A stretch of DNA of 11,303 bases from an uncultured Lachnospiraceae bacterium (GCA_902796775.1 CADBQK010000544.1:1-11303); one strand, 5' to 3'; numbered from the stretch's first letter, positions 1 through 7,390 are shown. The notes: generated by a model not told the origin, from the letters alone. A program made the numbers and translations.

Positions 1-932
1 CAGCGCTCGCATACATCTATGATCTCATTGACATTCTCGATCTCCAGCTCGGGATTGATCCCCTGGGAGAACATATTGTAGGCTATATTCAGAATATCGA
101 CATTGCCGGTACGCTCCCCGTTTCCAAACAGAGTGCCTTCGATCCTCTCGGCACCTGCCAGAAGAGCCAGCTCGGAAGCCGCTACCGCACAGCCTCTGTC
201 GTTATGAGGATGAATACTGAGGATGATCTTATCCCTCTCCGTGAAGTGTCTGGACATCCACTCGATCTGGTCGGCATAGACATTAGGCGTTGTCATTTCC
301 ACTGTTGCCGGCAGGTTAAAGATAATGGGATTATCGACGGTCGGCTGCCAGGTCTCCTTAACTGCTTCGCAGATTTCCAGAGCAAATTCCATCTCCGTAC
401 CGGTAAAACTCTCCGGGGAATACTCCAGCTGGATCTTACCGTCGAAACCGGCCATACCCTCCTTCACCATATTGGTGCCGTCGATGGCAATCTGCTTGAT
501 CTCATCCTTGCTCATATTGAAGACAACATCTCTTTGCAGGACAGAAGTGGAGTTATAAATATGGAAAATAACATTTTTGCAGCCCTGGATCGACTCAAAA
601 GTCTTTTTGATCAGATGCGGTCTGCACTGGGACAGGACCTGGATCTTGACATCGTCCGGAATCAGTTTCCTCTCGATCAGCATACGGAGAAAATCGTATT
701 CAATCTGTGAAGCAGACGGAAATCCGATCTCGATCTCTTTAAAACCAAGCTTCACAAGAAGGTTGAAAAATTCCAGCTTTTCTTCGACCACCATCGGATC
801 GATTAGCGCCTGATTGCCGTCGCGCAGATCAACACTGCACCAGATGGGCGCTTTCTGGATTTCTTTGTCCGGCCACTGCCTCTCAGGATAATCCATGACC
901 GGTACTCTCTTGTACTTCTTGTAGTTCAGCAT
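1..932 (-). CDS. leuA: 2-isopropylmalate synthase, type 2 family (partial, C-terminus beyond left edge)
   Basis: This enzyme condenses acetyl-CoA with 2-oxoisovalerate, the first committed step of leucine synthesis in the cytoplasm. The visible 310 residues are the DRE-TIM (HMGL-like) catalytic barrel. LRDGNQAL at residues 36-43 carries the catalytic Arg37 and metal-ligand Asp38. IHPHNDRG at 240-247 gives the metal-binding His pair 241/243, and LFGNGERTGNVD at 268-279 is the family signature. The N-terminal lead-in (KYKRVPVMDYPERQWP) is typical of the long LeuA2 group of about 550-560 residues, so the linker and the leucine-sensing C-terminal domain lie outside the window. The start is ATG at 930-932, with GGGAGG (943-948) 10 nt upstream. 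It begins only 34 nt after the cdaR stop with no terminator between, so it is probably read through from the cdaA unit. No T-box or leucine leader fits in that gap. Identification is firm. Confidence 0.95.
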   Translation of the reverse strand, partial: MLNYKKYKRVPVMDYPERQWPDKEIQKAPIWCSVDLRDGNQALIDPMVVEEKLEFFNLLVKLGFKEIEIGFPSASQIEYDFLRMLIERKLIPDDVKIQVLSQCRPHLIKKTFESIQGCKNVIFHIYNSTSVLQRDVVFNMSKDEIKQIAIDGTNMVKEGMAGFDGKIQLEYSPESFTGTEMEFALEICEAVKETWQPTVDNPIIFNLPATVEMTTPNVYADQIEWMSRHFTERDKIILSIHPHNDRGCAVAASELALLAGAERIEGTLFGNGERTGNVDILNIAYNMFSQGINPELEIENVNEIIDVCER

Positions 933-966
933 GATTCATTTACCTCCCATGTTAATTATTAATGTT

Positions 967-2241
967 TCATTCACTAAAATCCGTTTGCCCGGGGCTTACT
1001 TCCAAATGAACAACCGGTTCATTAACCAGCATTAAGTCTTCAGGAAGCTCAATCTCCACAGGCAGATCATATTCTCCTTCTCCAAGTTCTCTGACATTAA
1101 CTCTCCCCCACAGGGAATCCGCTTTGATATTGGAGAGTTCCAGGGATGGTCCGCTCAGGACCACAGGGATCGTTTCTGCAGCAGTATCTCCTACCAGACG
1201 GTAATCCAGCCATGCGCTGCTGCCATCCAGACTGATATGATCAATAGACAGATTATACGTCTCTTCTCCTGCTTTTTCAATATCCAATGCCAGTGCTATA
1301 CTGGCTGCCGGTTCCGTCAGAACCACTCCCGACGGCAGTTTTTCCTTGAGGTTATCTGCAATCGTCAGGGATTCCTCCACTCTCCCCTGGGACTCTGAGA
1401 TGTCATAGGAATCTAATACCACCTGTGTAACCTTATCCAGCTGCCTGTCCGGACCGGCTACAGCTACCTCTTTGGGCTGGTATTCCGAAGAAATCAGGTT
1501 ATATCCCTCTTTGGGCGTTCCTGTCAGCTCCAGCTCAACCGGTACACTTTTGGTATTGTAGATCGGCAGCGTCACGGAAATATGGGTCTCCGAAAGTGTA
1601 AGAGCCGAAGTGTTGATCTCACGCCCCTCATGCGCAAGGAGCTTTACCTCGGTATTGGTCGTAATGTCTGAAGTATTCTGCTCACTGACACTTACACGGA
1701 CGACTGCACTGGCTACATTATCTACCACAGACTTGGGGCCGGATACAGTGACCAGATTCGGAGTTGCAACACCTTTGCCAATGTATTTCCCTTCGCCAAC
1801 ATTACCCAGGGCTTCCACCTGTATGTTCAGAGCCTTCTGCTCCAGATCCTCCATCTCGATCCGCAGGATCCCGCTGCTTCCTTCTGTAGAGACTTCCAGG
1901 GACGGATAACGGTCACAGGATACATCCACAGGAACAGCTCCGGTCGTATCGGACAGTTTGGAAAGATCCACAACTGCACGGATATCATCGCGCTGTACAT
2001 TGTTTACCATGGACGTGCGTCCGGTAACCCGCACATTCACCGTATCAATCCCATCGACATAGCTGTATGCCTTGTCTGCAGAGGTGATTACATCTGCATT
2101 CAGCTCTTTGACATGTATGTTGGAAAACTCGCGGGTGGTTACAGGATCTTCGGCATTGAGGATACCCAGCCAGAGGACAATGGCAATCACCAGTGCCATG
2201 ACCTTATATACAAGGTTATGAGTCAGCCTGCTGCTTCCCAC
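967..2241 (-). CDS. cdaR: CdaR, YbbR-domain membrane regulator of diadenylate cyclase
   Basis: CdaR is known as the membrane-anchored partner that modulates CdaA activity; its YbbR repeats lie outside the membrane. The 424-residue protein has one N-terminal membrane helix (about residues 9-28, ending LWLGIL) and then a long beta-rich extracytoplasmic part with four YbbR-like repeats, roughly 33-110, 135-210, 230-305 and 327-410. Repeats 2-4 show the recurring V-x-G-P / L-S-G-P turn (residues 166-169, 261-264, 362-365). No second helix or enzymatic motif is seen. The start is GTG (2239-2241): AAGGGG (2252-2257) lies 10 nt upstream, inside the end of cdaA, giving a 26-nt overlap and likely translational coupling. 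The next ATG (residue 15) would cut into the membrane helix. Gene order and overlap with cdaA make the assignment firm. Confidence 0.93.
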   Translation of the reverse strand: MGSSRLTHNLVYKVMALVIAIVLWLGILNAEDPVTTREFSNIHVKELNADVITSADKAYSYVDGIDTVNVRVTGRTSMVNNVQRDDIRAVVDLSKLSDTTGAVPVDVSCDRYPSLEVSTEGSSGILRIEMEDLEQKALNIQVEALGNVGEGKYIGKGVATPNLVTVSGPKSVVDNVASAVVRVSVSEQNTSDITTNTEVKLLAHEGREINTSALTLSETHISVTLPIYNTKSVPVELELTGTPKEGYNLISSEYQPKEVAVAGPDRQLDKVTQVVLDSYDISESQGRVEESLTIADNLKEKLPSGVVLTEPAASIALALDIEKAGEETYNLSIDHISLDGSSAWLDYRLVGDTAAETIPVVLSGPSLELSNIKADSLWGRVNVRELGEGEYDLPVEIELPEDLMLVNEPVVHLEVSPGQTDFSE

Positions 2242-3094
2242 TCTTTATCATCCCCTTCAGTATATCCAGCGTTTTTTTCGAAGTTGCCAACTGTTTCGCA
2301 GACAGTCTTTCCTGCAGTTTTTCTTTATCGAGCCTGCGGCGGAGCATCCCGCCCTCGGCAATAGAGATATCTCCTGTTTCCTCGGAAACAATGATGGTCA
2401 CACTGTCAGATACTTCACTGATCCCAAGACCGGCCCTGTGCCGGGTCCCCAGCTCTTTCCCAACATCCATATTGTCGGAAAGAGGCAGGTAACAGGTAGC
2501 TGCTACGATCCTCTGATCCCGGATAAATACAGCTCCATCGTGCAGCGGTGTATTCTTCTCGAAAATATTGACAAGCAGCTGACTGGATACATAGGCATCC
2601 ATTGCAATCCCCGTACGCTCATATTCATTGAGCGAAACCTGGTTTTCGATTACGATCAGGGCGCCTGTTTTGGCCTTGCTCATCTCCAGCACAGCCTTGA
2701 TGATCTCGTCATTGACCTTATCCTGGCTTCTGGACTCTTCAAGAGCCCAGGCACTATCGCCCAGTCCGATCAGGGTACCGAAATAATTCCGCCTGCCCAG
2801 CTGCTCCAGCGCTCTTCGAAGCTCCGGCTGGAACAGGATGACAACCATCGTCAGCAGCACGCCTGCTATCCTGGATAACAGCCAGGTCAGTGTTGTCAGC
2901 TTGAAAATATAGCAGACTGCAACGAACACTACGACCACGATGATGCCCTTCAGCAGTGTCCATGCTCTGGTATTCTTTACCCAGATGATCACCTCATAAA
3001 TGAGGATCGTCAGAAGGAGGATCTCAAATATGTAAGTCACATGGAAGCTTCTGGGTAATCCCAGATGGGATAACAGATTTTTAATAGTATCCAT
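2216..3094 (-). CDS. cdaA: CdaA, membrane diadenylate cyclase (c-di-AMP synthase)
   Basis: This protein makes cyclic di-AMP from two ATP; the nucleotide controls potassium and osmolyte transport and cell-wall homeostasis in Firmicutes. The 292-residue protein has three N-terminal membrane helices (about 19-39, 46-64, 68-88). The family stretch LFQPELRRALEQLGR follows at 87-101, then the cytoplasmic DAC domain (about 110-255). Both catalytic motifs are intact: LHDGAVF at 184-190 (Asp186-Gly187-Ala188) and TRHRAG at 217-222 (Arg218-His219-Arg220). The length matches the roughly 270-290 residues usual for CdaA. The start is ATG at 3092-3094, with AGAGG 7 nt upstream. It lies 45 nt after the upstream membrane-protein gene and overlaps cdaR by 26 nt. 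Identification is very secure; the symbols dacA and ybbP are synonyms. Confidence 0.97.
   Translation of the reverse strand: MDTIKNLLSHLGLPRSFHVTYIFEILLLTILIYEVIIWVKNTRAWTLLKGIIVVVVFVAVCYIFKLTTLTWLLSRIAGVLLTMVVILFQPELRRALEQLGRRNYFGTLIGLGDSAWALEESRSQDKVNDEIIKAVLEMSKAKTGALIVIENQVSLNEYERTGIAMDAYVSSQLLVNIFEKNTPLHDGAVFIRDQRIVAATCYLPLSDNMDVGKELGTRHRAGLGISEVSDSVTIIVSEETGDISIAEGGMLRRRLDKEKLQERLSAKQLATSKKTLDILKGMIKSGKQQADS
2252..2257 (-). promoter_or_regulatory. Ribosome binding site of cdaR, inside cdaA
   Basis: The minus strand reads AAGGGG here, 10 nt before the GTG start of cdaR. It lies within the last codons of cdaA and supports the GTG start and coupled translation of the pair. Confidence 0.6.
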
Positions 3095-3139
3095 ATGGAT
3101 GCCTCTTTAATGATTACTTCCTGTTTTTACTGCTACGTT

Positions 3140-4168
3140 CTACTGCTTCTTTGGCTTGTCTTTGGAGTTCTGTCTGAGACGGCCGATCCCGCTGCGCATA
3201 TTCCTGGCTGCTTTTTTGCCTTCGCTGATCACAGCCTGCAGATCATTATCATCCCGCTCCCTGTTTGGAACAGGTGTCAGGAATTTCGGAATCGCTTTGA
3301 CATAGTAATAATATTCTTCGTCCTCAAACTGGACATACTGTTTTCGGGAATAGTCGACCATCAGCCGGAAAAACTGGATGATACATCCCACAGCAAAACC
3401 AATCACCGCACCTGTAATCACAGCTGTGGAATCAACCGTGAAGCCCGGAAGAGAAGTGACTCCATATGCTGCAGCGACCTCACAAACAGCTGCAAGGGCC
3501 AGTCCCGCATACCAGGAATAATCAAAAGACAGCCTTGACAGCAGATAGCCGAAAGCTACAGCTGCAGCCGCACAAACAGCAAACAGTATGATCGACCGAT
3601 CCTCAAAAGTCCTGGTAAACACCTGAATAAAAGCTGTCAGGATCCCTTCATAATCAATTGCCTTTACAGTGCCGGCAAGCGGAGCTGCGTCCACACAGTT
3701 CCCCAGGAACTTTACCAGAAACATGCCGGCAGCAGCAGGGATGAAAGCATAAGGAGTAAACAGAACACCTGCAATTACAGGAACCGCAAAATGCAGATTC
3801 CACTGCATCAGTACCGGAATCGCCAGCAGCACCAGAGTCTGTCTGGTTGTGTACTTCAAAAACAGCAGGTAAACGATCAGCATCACAAAAATCGCGAGAA
3901 TGCCGATCACTGTATTTAGCGCCATCATATGAGCTGCTGTCACGGCAAAAGCCAGAAACAGGACAAAACCGGAAGGAATGATGGAACAGATCAGGGAGAG
4001 CAGGATAACGACCGGCGTCTGGCACAGGATCTGCATATATCCCAGTTTTGTATTGATGCAGTTGAATACAAGCATCATACCAATAAACTTACCGATGATA
4101 CGGAACCATGTTTCATACTCTTTAAAGAAGCGGATACCCCGTTCCCTAAGTTTCAGCAAGCCGTTCAT
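3140..4168 (-). CDS. Conserved multi-spanning membrane protein of unknown function upstream of cdaA
   Basis: I do not recognise a characterised family. The 342-residue protein begins with a basic amphipathic segment (1-25), followed by about eight or nine hydrophobic segments between residues 26 and 270 (for example 52-78, 82-105, 110-125, 128-152, 193-210, 219-236, 247-268). It ends in a cytoplasmic-looking tail. The tail starts with an acidic, tyrosine-rich motif, QFEDEEYYYYVKAIPK (280-295), and becomes highly basic (KKAARNMRSGIGRLRQ and KDKPKKQ). No signal peptide, ATPase or transporter signature is seen. The start is ATG at 4166-4168, with GGAGG 7 nt upstream. It overlaps the stop of the preceding 131-residue gene as ATGA, indicating translational coupling, and lies 45 nt before cdaA. 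The context suggests a role connected to CdaA/CdaR or the envelope; that is inference only. Automated pipelines may call such proteins permeases without support. Confidence 0.85.
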   Translation of the reverse strand: MNGLLKLRERGIRFFKEYETWFRIIGKFIGMMLVFNCINTKLGYMQILCQTPVVILLSLICSIIPSGFVLFLAFAVTAAHMMALNTVIGILAIFVMLIVYLLFLKYTTRQTLVLLAIPVLMQWNLHFAVPVIAGVLFTPYAFIPAAAGMFLVKFLGNCVDAAPLAGTVKAIDYEGILTAFIQVFTRTFEDRSIILFAVCAAAAVAFGYLLSRLSFDYSWYAGLALAAVCEVAAAYGVTSLPGFTVDSTAVITGAVIGFAVGCIIQFFRLMVDYSRKQYVQFEDEEYYYYVKAIPKFLTPVPNRERDDNDLQAVISEGKKAARNMRSGIGRLRQNSKDKPKKQ

Positions 4169-4560
4169 TTACTGTCCTCCTTTCCGTATTTTTCAATCAG
4201 TTTCAGCATCCGGTAATATTTCCGGACCCGCTCTTTACTCCGCACATACTGTACGCTGTATATGACTGCCCCGATCAGTGTATACACTACTACCGTGACC
4301 AGATAGATTGTCAGCACCTGGCGGACAAAGGGCCCAAGATTCATTTCCGCTGCAAGAGTCATCACATACTCGACCCTGCACAGCAGATAGATCATCAGGA
4401 TCATGATCGCTGCCAGCGTCACGCAAATGAAATTGCGAAGCAGGCAGAACCTGACATAATCACTGGCAAAAAAAGTATTGCGGGCAAGATCCTCTCTGCC
4501 TTCCTCTTTTTCATAAATGGATGCTCTTGTCATCCAGCGAATCTTATTTGCATTCAGCAT
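4165..4560 (-). CDS. Small two-helix membrane protein of unknown function, first gene of the cdaA unit
   Basis: This 131-residue protein matches no family I can name. It has a charged N-terminus (1-35, rich in R, K and E), two strongly hydrophobic helices (about 38-60 and 80-104) joined by a short acidic loop, and a basic C-terminus (108-131, KERVRKYYRMLKLIEKYGK). By the positive-inside rule both ends face the cytoplasm. It is the first gene after the promoter at 4708-4736. The start is ATG at 4558-4560, with AAGGAG (4567-4572) 6 nt upstream, a near-ideal site. Its stop overlaps the start of the next membrane-protein gene by 4 nt (ATGA), so the two are probably made in a fixed ratio and may form a complex. 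That last point is inferred from coupling only. Confidence 0.82.
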   Translation of the reverse strand: MLNANKIRWMTRASIYEKEEGREDLARNTFFASDYVRFCLLRNFICVTLAAIMILMIYLLCRVEYVMTLAAEMNLGPFVRQVLTIYLVTVVVYTLIGAVIYSVQYVRSKERVRKYYRMLKLIEKYGKEDSK

Positions 4561-4700
4561 GATCTGCTCCTTATCATTACGGAATCAGCCTCCGTTACAG
4601 CCTTAGAATTCTCCGCCTCAGCTTGCAAAAACTGATCTGTGATCTATTCCCGGTGAAAGAAATCAGATCCTGTCTGAAAGCATGGCGGCATCTAACCATT
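4561..4700 (-). other. Leader (5' UTR) of the cdaA transcription unit, about 140 nt
   Basis: This stretch lies between the predicted transcription start (about 4701) and the first ATG of the unit. It is long for a simple leader. It can form small hairpins, for example between GATCTG and CAGATC around 4625-4675. I see no T-box, no known riboswitch core, no terminator hairpin with a U-run and no leader peptide with a ribosome binding site. The only clear element is the AAGGAG site at 4567-4572. Confidence 0.4.
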
Positions 4701-4707
4701 AAATCAC

Positions 4708-4736
4708 ATTATCTCACAGAACAAGTGGCAATGCAA
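4708..4736 (-). promoter_or_regulatory. Sigma-A promoter for the membrane-pair/cdaA/cdaR/leuA unit
   Basis: On the minus strand the -35 is TTGCAT (4731-4736), the spacer is 17 nt, and the -10 is GATAAT (4708-4713), preceded by TGA as an extended -10. It begins just past the terminator of the upstream hydrolase gene, which would insulate this unit from pyrC. Transcription would start near 4701. No other convincing promoter is seen down to leuA. Confidence 0.7.
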
Positions 4737-4745
4737 GGATTAGGA

Positions 4746-4775
4746 TAAAAAAAAGACGGCTGAATCAGCCGTCTT
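4746..4775 (-). terminator. Intrinsic terminator after the alpha/beta-hydrolase gene
   Basis: The minus strand reads AAGACGGCTGA, a central T, then TCAGCCGTCTT. This is a perfect inverted repeat (4753-4763 / 4765-4775), in practice an 8-9 bp GC-rich stem with a small loop. It is followed by a run of eight T residues that begins in the stem. It lies about 80 nt past the hydrolase stop codon and closes the pyrC-hydrolase unit. Confidence 0.9.
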
Positions 4776-4852
4776 GTACTGCATCTTCTTACAAGCAGAT
4801 CGCGATCCCCAATCTGTTTGGAATGCGGGCTGTATATCCCTGAAGATACAGA

Positions 4853-5788
4853 TCAGCTGCTGATAATCTTCCAGTACTCCTCCCGCACTTTTTTGGCCTC
4901 TGGAGTTTTTCCGAGCAGGCACCAGCAGCGCATCATCCCTTCTCCTGTATGGACAGTAAGAGAGACATTTTCTCCGGCACACTTCTCCCGGAAATCATCC
5001 AGGTATGCACAGGCCAGCTCGTGCGTCCCGTAGAACAGGTCGATTGGAGGAAAGCCTTCCATACTGTATTTCATAGGGCGGACCAGATACTCTGCCCCCA
5101 TGAATGAAGAAATTGCCGCCAGGTATTTGAAATAGCCGATACCTGCTGTGACATCTTTACTCTCCAGAGTTTTCATCACGGCCAGCTGCTCCTCTGTGGG
5201 CGGGCTGCAAAGGGGAGGCGACTGCAGCAGGATCCTGCCCGGCAGAGGAAGGCCGGTCTCCTTCTCTCTGGTATAGAAACAGATACCAAGACACAGTGCT
5301 CCGCCCGAGGAAAGTCCCATCAGAGTGATATCCGCAGGGGCATACTCCTCCAGCGCGCGCCGGTAGATCCCGTATACGCTCTCCATGATCTCCAGAGGCT
5401 TTGCCTGCGGGATCAGGGGATAGCCGACCAGCCAGACATCGCAGCCCGTGTGATCAACAATCCCTCCGCAAAGGTCAAAATCTGCCAGAGTAGGCGGCTC
5501 GTACAAACCGTCTCCGGTCAGGTAGAGGACCAGCTTCCTTCGTCCGGTATGACCAGAAGCATCCCCTTTCCGTTTTTTCGGTCCGATCTTGACGAGGGTC
5601 ATCTCCTCTTCTTCGGATTCACTGTAATCATACTTTCCCTGCCAGGAAGAAGATGGCACTTCCAAAAGCCTTCTTGACGACATGCTGTATACATATTCAA
5701 TAAACTCTTCTTTTGTCCCGCTCGCCATAACCGCCATCAGGGTATGGCGGAATAGTTTCTCCGTAAGGGTATAACTGATACTTGGCAT
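4853..5788 (-). CDS. Alpha/beta-hydrolase-fold protein, esterase-like, with altered catalytic residues
   Basis: The fold is that of the hormone-sensitive-lipase/acetyl-esterase group. Numbered from the ATG at 5786-5788, the nucleophile elbow is GLSSG at 158-162 (Ser160). Around it lie the ordered family blocks: strand KLVLYL (85-90), DVWLVGYPL near 117-125, RILLQSPPL near 185-193, LFYGTHEL near 251-258, and a C-terminal EGMMRCW block at 283-289. Three family positions are changed. The HGGG oxyanion motif reads TGDG (91-94). The usual Asp of GTHD is Glu257. The catalytic His of the common MMHxW/xHVF block is Arg287 (codon CGC). The enzyme may therefore be weak, altered or a pseudoenzyme; substrate unknown. 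The start is unsettled. A GTG at 5804-5806 extends the frame by six codons, but GGAG (5801-5804) sits 12 nt before the ATG and favours the shorter form. It follows pyrC by about 95 nt and ends at a strong terminator. Confidence 0.82.
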   Translation of the reverse strand: MPSISYTLTEKLFRHTLMAVMASGTKEEFIEYVYSMSSRRLLEVPSSSWQGKYDYSESEEEEMTLVKIGPKKRKGDASGHTGRRKLVLYLTGDGLYEPPTLADFDLCGGIVDHTGCDVWLVGYPLIPQAKPLEIMESVYGIYRRALEEYAPADITLMGLSSGGALCLGICFYTREKETGLPLPGRILLQSPPLCSPPTEEQLAVMKTLESKDVTAGIGYFKYLAAISSFMGAEYLVRPMKYSMEGFPPIDLFYGTHELACAYLDDFREKCAGENVSLTVHTGEGMMRCWCLLGKTPEAKKVREEYWKIISS

Positions 5789-5882
5789 ACTACTATTCGT
5801 CTCCACTTTCCATAAAACAAGTTTGTCTGCAGTTTTGTCTGTTTTTATATGTTTTAATGATTATCTTTTCTTATCTTACTTC

Positions 5883-7214
5883 TTATGCGGAAGGATCTTT
5901 CAGGTAGACGATCCTTCCACCGCAAATCGTGGCGTGCACTTTTCCCGGAAGCTCCCAGCCGGTAAAGGGGGAATTGGATGATCTGGAAGCAAAGGTGCTG
6001 ACCGTCCACTTGCCGGCCGGATCGAAAAGGACGATATCTGCCGGGTATCCTGCCTGAATACTGACCGGCTCCATCCCGTACATCCGGGCAGGCTGTGTGC
6101 TCATCAGCCGGACCAGATCCATCAGGCTCAGATATCCAGGCTCGACCAGAGATCGGATTCCAAGTCCCAGGGCTGTTTCAAGCCCGATGATCCCGCTGGG
6201 AGAATGCTCCATATCCTTTCCTTTTTCCTGAGGTGTGTGCGGGGCATGGTCAGTTGCGATCATATCGATCGTCCCGTCCATCAGACCCTTTATGATCTGC
6301 TGCCGGTCCTGCTCCGTGCGCAGCGGAGGGTTCATCCTGGCATTGGTGCCATACAAAAGGACAGCCTCCTGGGTCAAGGTGAAATGGTGAGGTGTCGCCT
6401 CCGCATGGATATCTGCCCCAAGCTTTCTGGCCAGACGGACCATCTCGACAGACTTTCCGCAGCTGATATGCTGGATACATACCTTTGCCCCGGTATGGAG
6501 TGCCAGCATGCAGTCTCTGGCCACCAGAACATACTCTGCTGCTGCGCTTGCCCCTCCGTAACCGATCTTTTCTGAGATCTCTCCCAGGTTCACTCCGGGC
6601 TGGCTCATGAGCGCCGGATCCTCCTCATGCAGACTGACCGGCATGTCCAGATCACGAGCTGATTCCATTCCCTTTACCAGCAGTTTTTCATCCATGACTG
6701 GTACACCATCATCTGTAAAAACCACTGCTCCGGCTTCTTTCAGCGCAGCCATATCTGTCAGTTCTTTCCCCTGCATGCCTTTTGTCAGATTTGCCGCAGA
6801 AAAGATACGTATCCCGGTCCTTCTGCCCTTTTCGAGCACATATCGCAGAGTTTCAGTATTATCTACAGGTGGTTTCGTATTTGCCATACAGACCACACTG
6901 GTGAAACCACCCCTGGCAGCCGCAGCCGCACCGGTAAAGATATCTTCTTTCGCCTCCTGGCCGGGATCACGAAAGTGCACGTGTCCATCCACCAGACCAG
7001 GCGCTGCCACCAGCCCCCTGCCATCGATTATGCTAAGTTTGTCCGGGATGGCAGGTCCTCCGTATCCTGTTTTGTCTGTTTCTTCAGCCGCTGCAGGTAT
7101 ACCCTCCAGATGCCGGCCCACCCTGCAGATCGTCTCTCCTTCTATCAATATATCGGCAATCTGATCCGTTTCTGTGACCGGGTCAATAATGCGCACTTCC
7201 CTGATAAGCAACAT
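5883..7214 (-). CDS. pyrC: Dihydroorotase (class I, zinc metalloenzyme)
   Basis: PyrC cyclises N-carbamoyl-aspartate to dihydroorotate, the third step of pyrimidine synthesis in the cytoplasm. The 443-residue amidohydrolase barrel has all expected motifs: VDGHVHFRDPG at 75-85 (zinc ligands His78 and His80), ANTKPPVDN at 111-119, FTDDG at 166-170 (Asp168/169, the class I replacement for a carboxylated lysine), LHEEDP at 195-200 (His196), IQHIS at 247-251 (His249), NARMNPPLR at 291-299 and ATDHAPHT at 320-327 (Asp322). It is slightly longer than the usual 425-430 residues because of an insertion near 41-58 before the DG-H-x-H block. The start is ATG at 7212-7214, with AAGGGAG (7221-7227) 6 nt upstream. 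It is transcribed divergently from the secreted-protein gene. No other pyr gene or PyrR attenuator is nearby. The hydrolase gene downstream is probably co-transcribed. Confidence 0.97.
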   Translation of the reverse strand: MLLIREVRIIDPVTETDQIADILIEGETICRVGRHLEGIPAAAEETDKTGYGGPAIPDKLSIIDGRGLVAAPGLVDGHVHFRDPGQEAKEDIFTGAAAAARGGFTSVVCMANTKPPVDNTETLRYVLEKGRRTGIRIFSAANLTKGMQGKELTDMAALKEAGAVVFTDDGVPVMDEKLLVKGMESARDLDMPVSLHEEDPALMSQPGVNLGEISEKIGYGGASAAAEYVLVARDCMLALHTGAKVCIQHISCGKSVEMVRLARKLGADIHAEATPHHFTLTQEAVLLYGTNARMNPPLRTEQDRQQIIKGLMDGTIDMIATDHAPHTPQEKGKDMEHSPSGIIGLETALGLGIRSLVEPGYLSLMDLVRLMSTQPARMYGMEPVSIQAGYPADIVLFDPAGKWTVSTFASRSSNSPFTGWELPGKVHATICGGRIVYLKDPSA

Positions 7215-7250
7215 TTTTTACTCCCTTATAGTTTCGCAGTTTTCCAACAG

Positions 7251-7279
7251 ATTATCGACTCTATGGTACCACATTTAAG
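7251..7279 (-). promoter_or_regulatory. Possible pyrC promoter
   Basis: The minus strand has GATAAT (7251-7256) as a good -10. With a 17-nt spacer, CTTAAA (7274-7279) is only a poor -35. A second candidate is TGGTACCAT with an extended -10, just upstream. One of these probably drives pyrC, since the facing gene is divergent, but the choice is not settled by sequence. Confidence 0.35.
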
Positions 7280-7313
7280 CGGTAAAAAAAAGAGGCTGGC
7301 AAAAGTGCCGTGA

Positions 7314-7343
7314 TTGACAGTATCTCTGCTTTTTTGCTATTAT
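7314..7343 (+). promoter_or_regulatory. Strong sigma-A promoter for the secreted protein gene
   Basis: A consensus TTGACA (7314-7319), an 18-nt spacer and TATTAT (7338-7343) preceded by TGC (extended -10) lie about 50 nt before the start codon. This is the best promoter in the window and suggests substantial expression. No operator repeat is obvious. Confidence 0.78.
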
Positions 7344-7390
7344 TAGCATAACTCTATATATAGTATTATACAAAAAAGGGAGGGACTGTC

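Noticed and set aside
204..710. A long plus-strand open frame opposite leuA
   Set aside because: It is the shadow of leuA; the translation has no family resemblance and no ribosome binding site, whereas the minus-strand frame has full LeuA motifs.
4595..4699. A 34-codon minus-strand open frame in the leader of the cdaA unit
   Set aside because: Its ATG sits almost at the predicted transcription start with no ribosome binding site, and its composition shows no run of any regulatory amino acid.
7281..7312. Possible minus-strand terminator: GGCA-CTTTT-TGCC followed by a T8 run
   Set aside because: The stem is only about 4 bp and is separated from the T-run by six bases, and no minus-strand gene ends here.
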